A stretch of DNA of 64,000 nt from Conidiobolus incongruus B7586. Taxonomy: Eukaryota; Entomophthoromycota; Entomophthoromycetes; Entomophthorales; Conidiobolaceae. A program made the position numbers and the translations under genes. The DNA lies in the NCBI GenBank assembly GCA_000697335.1, contig JNEM01010572.1, forward strand, positions 1 through 64,000. The letters run 5' to 3'. Under the pieces are notes generated by a model. The model did not search any database. It was not told the DNA's origin and saw only the letters and a program-made list of their open reading frames with translations. Positions within the stretch are counted from its first letter, which is position 1, and every line of letters starts with the position of its first letter. Shown here piece after piece: positions 35,869-48,367 of this stretch.

Positions 35869-37382
35869 AAATGAAAATTATTATGAATTTTATATTGGTT
35901 CTAATTAGCAAAATCACAATGAATCTAGCTTCATTTGGACAATACGAGTTTGGTTATTGGATGTTTTAACTAAAAAATTCTACCAGATTCTTCACGGAAA
36001 GTTGGTCGACATTTTAGTATAAATGTTATTATATTATTATAATGACCATTTTTAAACTTTGAATATTTTTAGAATCTCTAATATACCAAAAAGATAGTTT
36101 AGTAATCTCTTTTTTCAAAGAGCTGGTATTATCACCTTTAGACAGTTTAGATAGTTTAAAATTTTCCTAGCAAATATATAAATTGCTTAAAAAATAATTA
36201 CAATTTTCAGATGTATAGGGTGTATTTCTCTATAAACAGCTAGAGTTTCCAACTACAAGATTATTTTCAATATCAATTGAATTTTTATGGTTATTGATAT
36301 CGAAACTAGATTCGGATATTGCTGTCATTTATAATATTTTAATAGTTATTGGTTAAGTTGGATAATAATAAATTTTAATATTGAATGGTATGCTTTTATA
36401 TGAGTAATTGAGTTAGAGATTTTTCAACATTTGGTTATTTTCTGATAATCGTAACTAATGAAATTTGTTTATCAATGGAAGTTGAGTGTAAATGAGTTCA
36501 AAAATTTTATATTTTAATTTTTTATTCCTAAAATTTATTTCAAAGTATTTTAAAATATTAAATATACCAGAATATATTATTTAAAAGTATATTCAAAAGA
36601 AAAAAATCTATGAAAATCATTATTTAAGTTAACAAATATAGATTATGTATGTCATTTAAATACTATAAATCCCTACATACAAATATATCTATTCAACATC
36701 GCTCAAGCTAAATCATTGAGCTTAATCTTTTATTCTGCGAATTTTACCTAATATTAATATAATGATTGTATTCTATATATAAATAATTTATTGACAATTA
36801 TTCAAATATTTATAAAAAAATTCATTTATTAGTAAATTTTAAAATAATTCTTCTAAATCAAACTAATAACTATAAAATATTAAATTGATTTAAAAATTGA
36901 GTAGTTAATAAGAATATATGATTATTCAATTATTGGTTATTTTATTAGACAATTGATTTGAAAACTTGTGAAATGTACAATAAAATTTTTAAGGATATTT
37001 TGTCAGGCTAATCCAAATACTTGGCAAAATATTAACAAAAATTGAAAGTATATACTTGGAATTTTATATTAAATAATGAATTCAATTTTATTAATACTTG
37101 GCAATATTCAAGATAATTTATCAATTAAGCTTACTTTCATATAATCAAATTTCAAATTTTAAATCAAAATGTGGAGAAATTCTACTTTTATAACGTATTA
37201 AACCAGTCATTCCAATTTGATTAATGCATCAAACAAAAATCCCATATTCACCCCAATTCTTCAACATTTATATTTTTATCACTCTTCACACTTTTGTTTA
37301 TTACTCATAGAAAAGTCATATTCATTGAATTCATTGAGTGAAAAAGAAATTAGTTTAATAATAATATTAATTGGAATTAACT
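35869..37382. other. AT-rich stretch, upstream of ATG27
   Basis: The left part may hold the eroded N-terminus of the methyltransferase pseudogene (an ATG on minus at about 36330 opens a short frame). Otherwise no gene is seen. The ATG27 promoter lies at the right edge. Confidence 0.4.
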
Positions 37383-38561
37383 ATGAAGTTTAACCTTATA
37401 AATAATATATTTTTAAGTTCTCTATTTTACCATTCTATAACTGCTTTCGATTGCAAAAACTTAGAAGTTAAGGGTTTTAAATTTAATTTAGAAAAGTTTG
37501 AAAAGTAAATATTTTATTAAAAATTTAATATTATTTCATATTTACTCAATATTTTTAGTGGATTTTTGAAAAAGACTAATTATACTTATGTTCCTTCAAC
37601 TGACGAAGTCACTATTAGACTAAATCCATGTAAACCATTGGAAAAGTTAGAGGGTGTTCCCATTGAGGACCAGTGCTCCGATAAAGCTTATGGCTGTAAG
37701 ATTACCACCAACTATAAAGATGGTGAAAAGCCAAGAGTGACTAGAGTTAAGGAAATGGCAAAATTGGCAGATGATATGAATCCATGGGATGTAAATGATA
37801 ATGATGGTAAAATTGAATGTAAAAAATATGGCTAACGCGTTAGAATTATTCTAAATTGGAAACTATAGCACTCACTTGGACCATGGACAACCAAGAAACT
37901 GGAGACAAGAATTTTCAAGTTAAAATATTTTTCTTTTGTGACGAAAAAAAAGTAAGCAATTCAAAGTTCATCCATACAAAATAATATTCAAATAATCAAT
38001 TAAAATTTAGGATGATGTGAATGACTTCCAATTTACTAAAAATAGCGATACGGAACTAGAGGTCATTTCACATACTAAATACATCTGTGGCACGTAAGTT
38101 GTCTATTTATTAGCTATTTAAAACTATACTCATTTTGTTATAATTTTAGTCAAAAGGAAGATCCTAAAAAGCCTCCTTCAGAGCCTGAAAAACCTCCCAA
38201 AGAAGATCAACCTGATAATAACAAATCCTCTGGTAGTAGCTTTTCCACTTTCTTAATAATGTAAATTGACCAAATCGATTATATTTAAACATTTTCTTAT
38301 AATTTTTTTTTGAAACAGATTATTTGTACTCCTCGGATTCTACTTTATTGGAGGTTGTGTCTACAACTATCATTTCTACGACGCTCGTGGATTAAATTTG
38401 GTTCCTCATTTATCTTTCTGGAGAGAAGTTCCCGAAATGACTATGGTAATAATTTGCGTATTTCACCTTATACATTGAATTAATTCTATTTTTAGCAATT
38501 AATCCGTCGTGGTGTGCTACTCATCTCCGGTAGAAGACGTGGTAGATATAGTCGAGTGTAA
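37383..38561 (+). CDS. ATG27: Autophagy protein Atg27 (MRH-domain type I membrane protein)
   Basis: Atg27 is a Golgi/endosome/vacuole membrane protein that aids Atg9 traffic and selective autophagy. Exon 1 encodes a signal peptide (MKFNLINNIFLSSLFYHSI) followed by FDCKNLEVKGFKFNLEKF, the family start. The luminal domain continues TNYTYVPSTDEVTIRLNPCK, DQCSDKAYGCKI, VTRVKEMAKLADD, then LTWTMDNQETGD and VKIFFFCDE. A proline/lysine stalk (KEDPKKPPSEPEKPP) leads to one membrane segment (LFVLLGFYFIGGCVY). The cytosolic tail holds YDARGLNLVPHLSFWREVP and ends GRYSRV, in the place of the YSxV sorting signal of other Atg27 proteins. About seven exons join with short introns. The frame is intact throughout. 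The exon boundary around 37807-37869 is my best guess. Confidence 0.88.
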
Positions 38562-38786
38562 TATTTTTAATTATTTTTTTGTAATTTCTATTATTAAAAT
38601 GAGTGATTACATTTCAATCATACCAATTTTAAATATAATAGCATTTAATTCCTTTAAATACATTATTGGCGGCAATTAAGATTGTAAGATTCATTTTATG
38701 ATTTAATAATAGAATTCAATGAATATTGATTTTAAAAAATAATTTATTAATTTAATTAATTACAGCACTATTAAATAAGCAGATAA
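38562..38786. other. Short convergent intergenic region
   Basis: This separates the 3' ends of ATG27 and the aminotransferase gene. It is AT-rich and presumably contains both 3'-end signals. Confidence 0.5.
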
Positions 38787-40096
38787 TCAAATTTCTTCTA
38801 CATTGATACTGTTTTCCATCACATAATCAAATATTTTGGACTTAAGTTTTAAGATTTCGGGGTGAATTTCATTGAATGTAATAGCTTGTCTAAATTAAAA
38901 TATTTTCAGTCAAGTAAATATTTAAATAAAATATTATAATTACTGGTCGCTGTGGTTATTGAAATAAAGAGTATGAATAGGTAGAACTAATCTTGAGGTA
39001 CCTAAAATTTTAAAAATCAATACAACCATTTAAATTGAAGCAATATAATTACTTGTAATAAAGGCACCTCTCCATTTGCTAATATCATTTAAATTTGGAT
39101 GCCTATAAACCCAGGTCAATTGCTTATCATCATTCACCATTTTTTCGACCAATCGCATCACTGTACCAATTAATACATCCTCTCTAGGAGAAGTCCAGAT
39201 TTCCAATTGTCCCAAATCATTTTCAACCAATACGAAAAAATTGGAACTTAGACCCTCATAGAGTTTACCAGTTTCGGGTTGTAATAAAATGACTTCATTG
39301 CAGCTGGGACGTTTACTATCTTCCATTGCTTTTCGATCACTAAAAATTTCAAATGAGTATCATCTCTTGAATTAAATAAATTTATAATATATTACAAAAC
39401 CCATTGAGAATCTTTAGTATTGGGATTAGTTCTAGTACCGACTTGAACTTCAGCCTACAATTAAATGGTATATTAAATATATCTAATAAAATCACAATAT
39501 TAATTACTTCACAAGCGTTCACCTTAGGAATCAACAAATTATCGCAATGAAAAGCGAACAGTGGTGAATTTTTCATTGTATCGACTGTCAAATAATAATT
39601 CAGTTTCAACCTTTGTTCAATATCCTCCTGAATGAAACTCTTGTAAAGAAATAAACCCAATCTGCTCAATTCTATCATACTGAACTTTAGAGTTTCCAAC
39701 TCTTTGAACTGGCCGAAATCGATACGTGGATCGAATTCCATACTGTTCGCACCTTGGTACATCCTGTCAATGTGATTCATTAGGTCAAACACCCGATTAG
39801 GGCTCACTGTACGTGCTGAAGTATAGACACCTCTGGGGAAATGAGTTAAAAATTTTGAAGTTGGAAAGTCAGATAATTGAATATCTAAATCTTCAAATTT
39901 TAAATTTATACAAGTACTTTGTGGTGATTTGGATATTAATTGAGTTATTTGAGTTTTGAGAGTATCTAACTTTAATTTGGTTTTTATAAGGTTGTTAGTT
40001 TGAATTAATACTATATAAAATATTTAATATTATTTATATGATTATTAGTATTCTTTATATACCTGTAAAATTATTTGGTAATTTTGGCATTGTCAT
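38787..40096 (-). CDS. Class IV aminotransferase / aminodeoxychorismate-lyase-like PLP enzyme
   Basis: Fold-type IV PLP enzymes include branched-chain and D-amino-acid aminotransferases and aminodeoxychorismate lyase (which makes p-aminobenzoate). The N-terminal part has GVYTSARTVSPNRVFDLMNH (the substrate-domain start). The catalytic lysine is probably the K in TNPNTKDSQWV. It is followed by NEVILLQPETGKLYEGLSSN, FFVLVEN, TSPREDVLIGTVMR (the phosphate-binding turn) and KWRGAFITSTSRLVLPI, and the gene ends NSINVEEI with a TGA stop. Six exons or so span about 340 codons. The closest pattern I know is the plant and fungal family of uncharacterised class IV aminotransferases, so the substrate is open. 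I see no lesion. It lies tail-to-tail with ATG27 and about 500 bp from the 3' end of MDV1. Confidence 0.75.
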
Positions 40097-40603
40097 AATC
40101 AAATTCAAATAAAAAGTATAGCATTATACTGAATGTGTGATCTGGTTAAATCCATATATTGATTAAATTTCTCAATTAATTTTTTAATTTACCAGAAATT
40201 GTCTTATTGGGCTAGAAGAAAGGGTGTTCCAATTATGAAATTTGTTTCAGTGAATTAGAAAATTGATTTCGTAATTTAATTACTAAATAGTGATAAAATT
40301 GATAGGTATTTTGAATATTTCAACAATAATGTTTAAAAAAATATTATTATTATTAAAAGAATTAAATATTATGGTGTTAATGAATACACTCAATACATAA
40401 ATTATCTTATTAAATTCAAATAATTTTTGATAATAGCTATATTTACCATATTTTCAATATAAAATTTATTAAATGTTTTATTAGTAATAAAATTTGAATT
40501 AAGAGTGAAATAATAACTAATCATAATAGTGTCATAAGGTGTATTAAGTAGTTAAGTCATCATATTGATATTAGTTTTAACAATTTTTGAATGATTTTAT
40601 TTT
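40097..40603. other. Intergenic between aminotransferase and MDV1
   Basis: AT-rich; contains the promoter of the aminotransferase and the 3' end of MDV1. No other signal. Confidence 0.5.
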
Positions 40604-43013
40604 TTAAATAGACCAAATATTTACTCGTCCCGATCGGGTACCTGCGGCGAGCCAACTCATTCCTTCAATGGGACTGGAATGTGTGAATTTGGAGCTAAAA
40701 TAAGTGGTTGGTGCGGGTTCTTCCGTCATTTCAACTCCTGTTAATTTAGCTACAAACGCTTCATTGTCATCTATCGTCGTGATAGTGGGAATATTATCCA
40801 ACTGCTGGGGTTGAAATGTGACGCGATTGTAGACGTAGGGTGTTTCATACTCATCCACAATACCTACAATCATTTGCTTGTCAAACTGCACTTTGAGAAC
40901 GGGATAATTCAGTGACAATTTTTCAATCACTTTGCCCATTCTGAGATCCCAAATGCGGATAGTCTTGTCCAAACTGCTGCTGACAATTGTCGTCTGATCA
41001 AACTGTAGCGACGTGATGGGTCCGAGATGATCACTTAGGGATCTGTGGGATTGGCCAGTGCGTATGTCCCACATTCTGATTACACCATCAACTGTACCGG
41101 ATGCCAAAGCGTGCTTCCGCACCATCAAACTTCCAATCGTAGTGTTGAGACTATCGTAATCCCTGCCTCGACCATTGGTAATCTTCCAGTATTTTGTCTT
41201 GAAATCTTTTACTAGTCCAGCATTCATATTCCAAACCGTATCCATTACAGAGAGTGACTTACCAGTTTCCAAATCCCAATGAATCATAGTGCCGTTGTCA
41301 CATCCGGATATTAACGTTGTTTTGTTGAAATCGATAGCAGTCACCGCACTCGAATGATCAGTCAGCGTCATTAAAGGATCAACAAAGTCCAATGTCGAAT
41401 CGGATGTAATGTTGTTGATATTGTGGATATAAATATTAGAATCTTGACCTCCTGAGACCACTAAGCCGTGATTGCTCTTTAGACAGTACACACTTCCCTT
41501 TTGGCCGACTAATGTGACTAAATGTTCTTGGGTACTATCATCCCACATTTTAATAGAACCATCTGTCGAACCTGTTATGATGTAATGATTTTGGGGATTG
41601 ATATCTAATGTGGTAATACTGTGGTAGGGATGAGCTTCAAAACTCTAGAAATTCAATCTATAAATAATTATATAATAATAAATTGTTGGCATCCCTATAC
41701 CTTCAAGAAAGATCCCCATTTAGGAATAACAGGAGTATTTATAGGTACATCAGGTAAAGATAAGTCTTCAGTAGCGGCAATTTTCTCAGTAACGTTGGGA
41801 GTTTCAACATTTCCCTCAACTTCTGGTTTGACTTCAGTTTCAGGCTCAGTTTCAGGTTCATTATTGTCAACTTCAGTTGAAATAGTATGATCTTCTTTAT
41901 CAATTGGCTCAGATGTTTTGATTATTTCGGTTTCTTTAACTTCAATATTTTCAACCTGTGATTGACCTACTTCAATTTCAAAAGGTGGTAAATTTATATT
42001 AGTTTCAACATCCATTTGGCTTTCTGGTAGGTTTTCAGATTGTGTTTCTATTCATTTATTAGATATAAATCAATAGATAAAAGTGAATATTAGCCTTACC
42101 ATTGACAACCTGAGCGGAAACTTCAATATTTTCACTTTCCAATTCCTTTAAATCATCATTTTGTACTAAAATATATTCATATTAATATATAAATAACCAT
42201 CATTTATATCGATATAATACCATTATCTTCAGACTTTGTCAAATTCAACAATTCTCGCTCCTTTTCGACCAAATTATTTAATTTATTCAATAATTTGTCT
42301 TTTTTGAAATTTAAAGTTTGGATTTCTTGGTCTACTAGTTCGATTTTGTGGGAGTATTTGGTCTGTTTTATAAATCAGTCCAATCATTCAATATAATAGT
42401 AAATATAATTACCTTTAAATAGGATATCCTATCTAGTCGCGATTTGACCTGTTCGTTGGTTAAATCTAAATGTAAATATTAGTAAATGAATTGAAATAAT
42501 AAGATTGATGAGCAGTATATTACTTGAAATAGTTTGATCCTTACTACCTTCCGAATACAAACTTTCCAAATCATTCTCAATCTGCTCACTAGAATCCGTA
42601 GCCAAGCTTAACCTATTCCTAAATCCCTGATGCAATGTAGGCTGCGATCTCTCACTTATGGGAATATCGTCGTCGATATCATCTACACTCAAATCGGGCA
42701 CGGGTCTCGAATTGGAACCCTGTGTCAGTCGAAATCGGTTGCGAAACAGATCCAAATTCATGCCAAGTAACATCCCCGCAGTGTTACTGCTGAGTCCACT
42801 TAGCACGTGTCCCACTATGTTTGCTTCTGTCGTTATCATGGAGTATATGGGATTAATTAAGCTCATAGCACTTTCCGAAACCAGATCTAAAGTTGACGCA
42901 TTTGAGGTACTTGGCGGCGGCACCGGTGGTGAAATATCTTGAAGATGCCGCGGGTTTCTTCCATTTTGTCTGCTCTTCCTTCCTGAGGGTTTGGGACGTG
43001 ATTTGATTTCCAT
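40604..43013 (-). CDS. MDV1: Mdv1/Caf4-like mitochondrial fission adaptor (coiled coil plus WD40)
   Basis: Mdv1 and Caf4 link the outer-membrane receptor Fis1 to the dynamin Dnm1 during mitochondrial division. The protein starts MEIKSRPKPSGRKSRQ with a basic low-complexity head, then a helical part (NPIYSMITTEANIVGHVL), as in the Fis1-binding N-terminus. A coiled coil follows (QVKSRLDRISYLK, then QEIQTLNFKKDKLLNKLNNL). An acidic linker is full of Glu/Pro/Thr. The C-terminal half is a WD40 propeller of about seven blades, with DGSIKMWD, GTMIHWDLETG, GVIRMWDIRTG, SLDKTIRIWDLRMG and a final GRVNIWSI. The long loop with WKITNGRGRDYDSL between blades is also typical of Mdv1. Six or so exons; the stop is TAA. 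Caf4 is the main alternative, and early fungi usually have just one such adaptor. Confidence 0.8.
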
Positions 43014-44529
43014 AATTTTTTAGCTATGGAAACTTTATAATCAAAAAATTATTCAATTCAAAATATATTAAATTAAATTTAAAAAATAAATTTAATAAAT
43101 ATACTAATAATTATTAATATATTATGTTGATAATTAAATTTTTATATTTAATATTTTTAATTATGATACATTTATAGTTTTAGCAAAATCAACCTAAGCT
43201 TATGAATTATAAACCAAGGGATGAGATGAAATTTGAAAAAATAATTATGGGATTCGTAAGTGAAAAAGTTGTTCCAATTACTGGACTAGAATGATTTAAT
43301 TTTTTAAAGGTTGGGTTTTAAAATTATAACAAAGTAAGGACTATTTTAACAGATATTAGTAAATACAAGATGATAAAGATTAATTTATACTTCATTTGAA
43401 TTATTCTCTGGTTCTTAAAAATAATTTGGAAATATAATATAAATCTTGAAAATATTTAACAAAAATAGTTAATTGATTAGTTAAGAATTTTCTATGATTT
43501 TTTATGATGTAATAAAAAATTGTGAGAAAACATTTTTTCTGATAAATATTATTGCATAAATAAAAATTGAAAATTAAATAATTATATTTTAGTGAATAGG
43601 ATATTCTAATGAATTTATTAGGTCAGTTATTAATAATTCAATCAATATAAAACTTGATAGTCAATAATTGAATATAATTATAATTTTATAAAATTGTTGG
43701 TTAATTTAATTGAATTAACTATATAATTAGAGAGTGCTACTTAATATTAATTATTCATTTATACTATCAGAAAATAAAATAAAAATTTGAAATTAAAATA
43801 ATTTCATCTAAAAGCTCAATATTGTTCAAGTCTTCAATTTTACATAATCAAATATAAACCTAAATAGTATTTAATATTATCGAATTAATTAAAAATATTC
43901 CAAAAGTTAATAATATTGAAGTTGTCTCTTAAATTTAATACTTATATATATATTCAACCTTAATCAAAATGTTCAGGTTCTAATAAAATTTATATTATTA
44001 TATTTATTTTGAATAATTAGATGACGAGAAAAATACTGAATTAACTTTTTAATAAGGATTCTCTTACTTTCAATAAATCAAAAATCTCTTTCTGAATTAG
44101 CTTTCAAACGCGAAACATTTAAAAATTTACCAGAATTTGATAAACACGAAAATAAACCAATTAAAAATGTCAACAAATTAATACGAAATTCCCAAGAAAT
44201 TCGATTTCGAAAATTTAATTGGATAATACTTCATTAATCCAATTTGAATTTGAATTTTAATTCGAGTTTATAAAGAATATTTTTTGGTTCGTAATGGAGA
44301 GTTTATGAATTTTTAATTGATATTACTTTAACTCCAATTCCATTTTATTGTTAATATCAATTTATTTAACTTCTCTCCAATTGTTATTGTATAAAAAATT
44401 AGCAATTAAAGACAAACATTATCTTTTTTTATTCAGTTTGAAAATATTTAGTCTCTAAAACATCTTGATTCAATTAGTGGAATTAATATAAATTAAAATT
44501 ATATTAGTAATATTATTTAATTCAAAATA
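43014..44529. other. Divergent intergenic region, MDV1/PDS5
   Basis: 1.5 kb of AT-rich sequence between divergently transcribed MDV1 and PDS5. No gene, RNA or repeat is recognised. Confidence 0.5.
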
Positions 44530-47500
44530 ATGTCTGATACGAACCGATTACAATTTGACCAAGTACTAGTAGCTACTGGCGGTCGTAATATTGCTTATGG
44601 TGAAATTGTCAAAAGATTAACAGTATCCAATTTACATTAGCCACATGTAATTCAATTACTAACAAAATGTTTTAGAAATTACATGAAGAGTTGGGACTAA
44701 TTAAACAGAGTGATCAATTCGACAATTCAAGTCTCAATGGTGTCATTAAACAGTTAAAGTCACCTAGCTTGATGGAGCATAAAAACCCTTTGGTCAAAGC
44801 TATTACGGCGTGTTGTATCGCTGATATTCTAAAATTATATGCACCAGATTCTCCCTATAATAAAACTGAACTTGGGGTAATTTATAGAAAATTGATGATG
44901 TCATCCATATTAATATGATTTCTAGGCGATTTTTAAATTGTTTTTCAATCAGTTCAAATTGTTGGGCACATCCAATTCCGAGACGGTTAGCTTTGATACT
45001 TATTTGTTGAATTCGTTGGGTACTTATAAGAGTGCTATTTTGATGTTGGATTTGAATAATGCTACACAATTATTGACTCAGACTTTTGAGATCTTTTTCT
45101 CGCTTACTAAGTACTTGATTTATCTTATTACAATATATTTTACTCACCTTTGAATTTTAGGAAAGATCAATCTAATGAAATTCTATCAAGTGCAGTTGCC
45201 ATCCTATCGTCATTAGTCGATAACTCCAACAACGTCCCTACTAAGGCTATCGAATTGATTCTATCATGCTTTACCGATAAAAATCGTCAGCAATACCCTT
45301 ACTCATATTATTTAGCTAAAGAACTCTGCCTCACTTCTAGCGATCGTCTCCAGAGGTACTTCTGCCAATATTTTAGTGACATCCTTTTGGCTTCTGCTAA
45401 ACCTCATGAAGCCGATCCCGAAAAGAGTATCGATCTCAAAACTGCTCATCGTATTATTGTTAATATTAATAGAGCTGCTCCTAATGTTTTGCTCAATGTC
45501 ATTCCTCTCTTGGAACAAGAGTTATCTTATGATAATACAGAACTTCGTACTTTAGCCACTAGAGCTTTGGGTGACATGTTCTCCCAGCCTGGCCACTTAT
45601 CATCAACTTATGGAGCTGTGTGGAAGATTTGGCTACAAAGAATGAATGATAAAACCTCCCAAGTGAGAGTTGCTTGGGTTGAACAGAGCATTACATTTTT
45701 CTTAAATAATAGCAGTGATCTCAATCAAGTTCAGGAGGGTTTAATTACCAAGGTTCAAGATCCTGATGACAAGGTCAGAACTGCTGTTTGTAAAGTTATT
45801 GGACTTATTGGTTACGATTTGGTCAAACAATTGGTTGATCCTAAATTACTTGAAGGTTTGTCTCTTCGTTGTAAAGATAAAAAGGTAACCATATAAACAT
45901 ATACTCTAATATATATGCTTATCATTTGATTAGCCTGAAACTAGAATTGCCGCTCTCAACACATTATCAGAGCTCTATGATAAAGCTTATCATGATATCG
46001 TTTATGGAGATCCTCAAGCCATTTCCAAATTTTCCAAATTACCCAATGCTATCTTGGGACTTTTCTATGTATATGATGGCGATTATCACGCCGCTCAGGT
46101 TTTGAGAGAGAAGGTATTCTCTTCTGATCGTAATACATCGGATCGTACTCAAAGGATATTGAATGTATGCTCATACTTGAATGACAAGGGACTCACTGCA
46201 TTCTACTCTATGATGAAGACACAATCCATTGCTATTAAACATTTCCACAGATATATCACTAATATTAATGAGCAAAGAGCTTGGAGTTCCAAGACCAATA
46301 CCACCGAAGATATTGAAAAATCTATTCTTGGATCAGCTAAACTCTTGGTAGAAAAGTATAATGATACAACCTTACATTATAGTAATTTGGTAAAGTATTC
46401 TCAATCTCCCGATAAGAGATTAAATGAACTCTTTTTGAAGGTTATTAGCTTTACTTCTGATTATGATACTGTTGTAGATTGTTATGGAAAGGCCATGAAG
46501 CGAATTGAACAGCTGAATTCTGAGTTAGTTAATACTTTCAAGATGATTCTCAATACCGTTTCACTCAAATTAGTCAATCACACCATTCTTCCATTCTTAT
46601 TTGAAATTGTTGAATCTGGAAAGAGTACCAGATCCAAAAAGAACACAACCACTGACACTACAAAGTCCACCACCGCCCAAAAAATACTAGACCAATTGGC
46701 TAATTGGTTCCCCAATTTGTTCGATGCTCACTTAAATTTGCTCACCAACTTCTTGACCGATTCCTCCATCGACCTGTTCAAGTCTGAGCAAATTGATCGA
46801 CTTAAGGCTTTGGCCAAGCATGTCAAATCCCATCCTCGAGAACTTAAGCTGGATGATTTATCCATTAAGAAATTGAAAGATCTCTGTCTCAAGGGCACCG
46901 TTTTACAATCCAAATATGCTGCTTGTGTCCTCTGTTTGAACTCCAACTATCTCATTTGTGTCCCTGATTTGGTTTCACAACTTGTCAAGAATTTGAAACC
47001 CAACTCTCAATACTTAAACTCGACACTTAAGGCTTTTCAACAGATTGCTATCCACTCACCCGACGATTTGGAAGATATTTATGAGCAGCTTGTCAAGTTT
47101 GTAGTGAGTGATCTCTTATATAAGAATTTGAAGAGTTCTTATGATCCTTCTTCTTACGAAGAATTCGAGCAAATTGACTCTGAATTGGAAGCTAAGGTCT
47201 TAGGTCTCAAAGTTTTGGTCAATAGAGCATTGTCATTTGCTGATGATGACATTAAAGTGGCTCTCTGTAAACCCGTTTTGAATTTACTATGGGATATCTT
47301 AGACAAAGAAGGTGCTCTTACTGATGAAATGCCCAAATCCTTCAGAGCCAATTTGAGATTGGCTGCCATTAACTCCATTGTCAAACTCGCATGCAAATCG
47401 CATCTTCAATCCTATATTGCACCCCTTCAATTCACCAAATTGTCCTATTTTATGCAAGATGAAATTTTCGAAGTGCGTCAAGGATTCGTCACAAAGTTGA

Positions 47501-48367
47501 TTAAATACCTGAGCATTCAAAGTCTCAACCCCAAGTATGCCTCCATTCTATTCTTAACAGCCCACGATCCTGAAATTGAATTGCGCGATACCGTTTCAGT
47601 CGCTCTCAAGAGACAACTCGATAGGAATAAGGCTCAAAATCGTGTCGCTCATCACTTGGAATCCACTACACCTCGTCTTATTTACCTTCTTGCCCATCAT
47701 CCAGATTTCTCCAGAGATGGTGAAGATTTACTACAGTTTCAACGCTATTTGGAGTTCTTCCTGGAAATTATTGCCACACCCGATAATATTTCATACATCT
47801 TTGAATGTATTTCCAGATTGAAGAATACCTACGATTTGAACAGTCCAGAGCGATCCGATTGCATCTACGCATTAAGTGATTTGATGCAGTATACCATTAA
47901 ACATTTCAGGCTCACTTCCCACTGGCTCATTCAGCCCTACACAGGACCCATTTCTCTACCCGCCGATATGTATAGACATCTCACCAATCCAGCCAAGATG
48001 TCCACAATTGCTAACCATAGTTTCTTACCCCAAGAGTTCTTCCCAACTGACCAAACCCGTGTCATGGCACCTCCACTTGATCCCAAAGAATTCCCAGGTG
48101 ATTTTAGTTTGGCACCCAAATCCCCCCGTTCTCCTCGTTCTCCAAGGTCTCCGAAATCTCCAAGGTCGCCAAGATCTCCCAAATCGCCCAAGTCGCCTAG
48201 GGCTGGTAAGAGGTCCCTTCCTCACGATTCGGATACTAAATCGTAAGTTTATTTAACATATAATCATTATTTTATCGATTACTAATCTTTGATTTAGGCC
48301 ATCTGCTCGCAGATCCAAAACCACATCCCACTCTCCTATGAAGTATGTGGAGGTTGACTCGGATTAG
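44530..48367 (+). CDS. PDS5: Cohesin-associated protein Pds5
   Basis: Pds5 binds the cohesin ring with Wapl/Eco1 and controls both its release and its maintenance on chromatin. Start MSDTNRLQFDQVLVATGG is followed by the diagnostic NPLVKAITACCIADILKLYA with PDSPY (family form: VACCLADIFRIYAPEAPY). HEAT repeats fill the rest: LSSAVAILSSLVD, AAPNVLLNVIPLLEQEL, DPDDKVRTAVCKVIG, then PETRIAALNTLSELYDKAY and a long single exon from about 45933 to 48245. Total about 1180 residues in six exons, within the fungal range. The tail carries a run of SPR/SPK units followed by basic residues and ends YVEVDSD, TAG stop. The tail resembles chromatin-binding tails with CDK sites in other Pds5 proteins. No lesion is visible. 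Confidence 0.93.
48121..48201 (+). repeat. SPR/SPK tandem repeats in the PDS5 tail
   Basis: About ten consecutive Ser-Pro-Arg/Lys triplets are encoded by loosely repeated 9-bp units (tctcctcgt, tctccaagg, tcgccaaga). Each is a minimal SP-basic site of the kind cyclin-dependent kinases phosphorylate and histone H1 tails use to touch the DNA minor groove. Confidence 0.85.

Noticed and set aside
47937-48256. Long frames on both strands over the PDS5 tail
   Set aside because: They arise from the SPR/SPK repeat read in other frames; only the plus frame continues Pds5.
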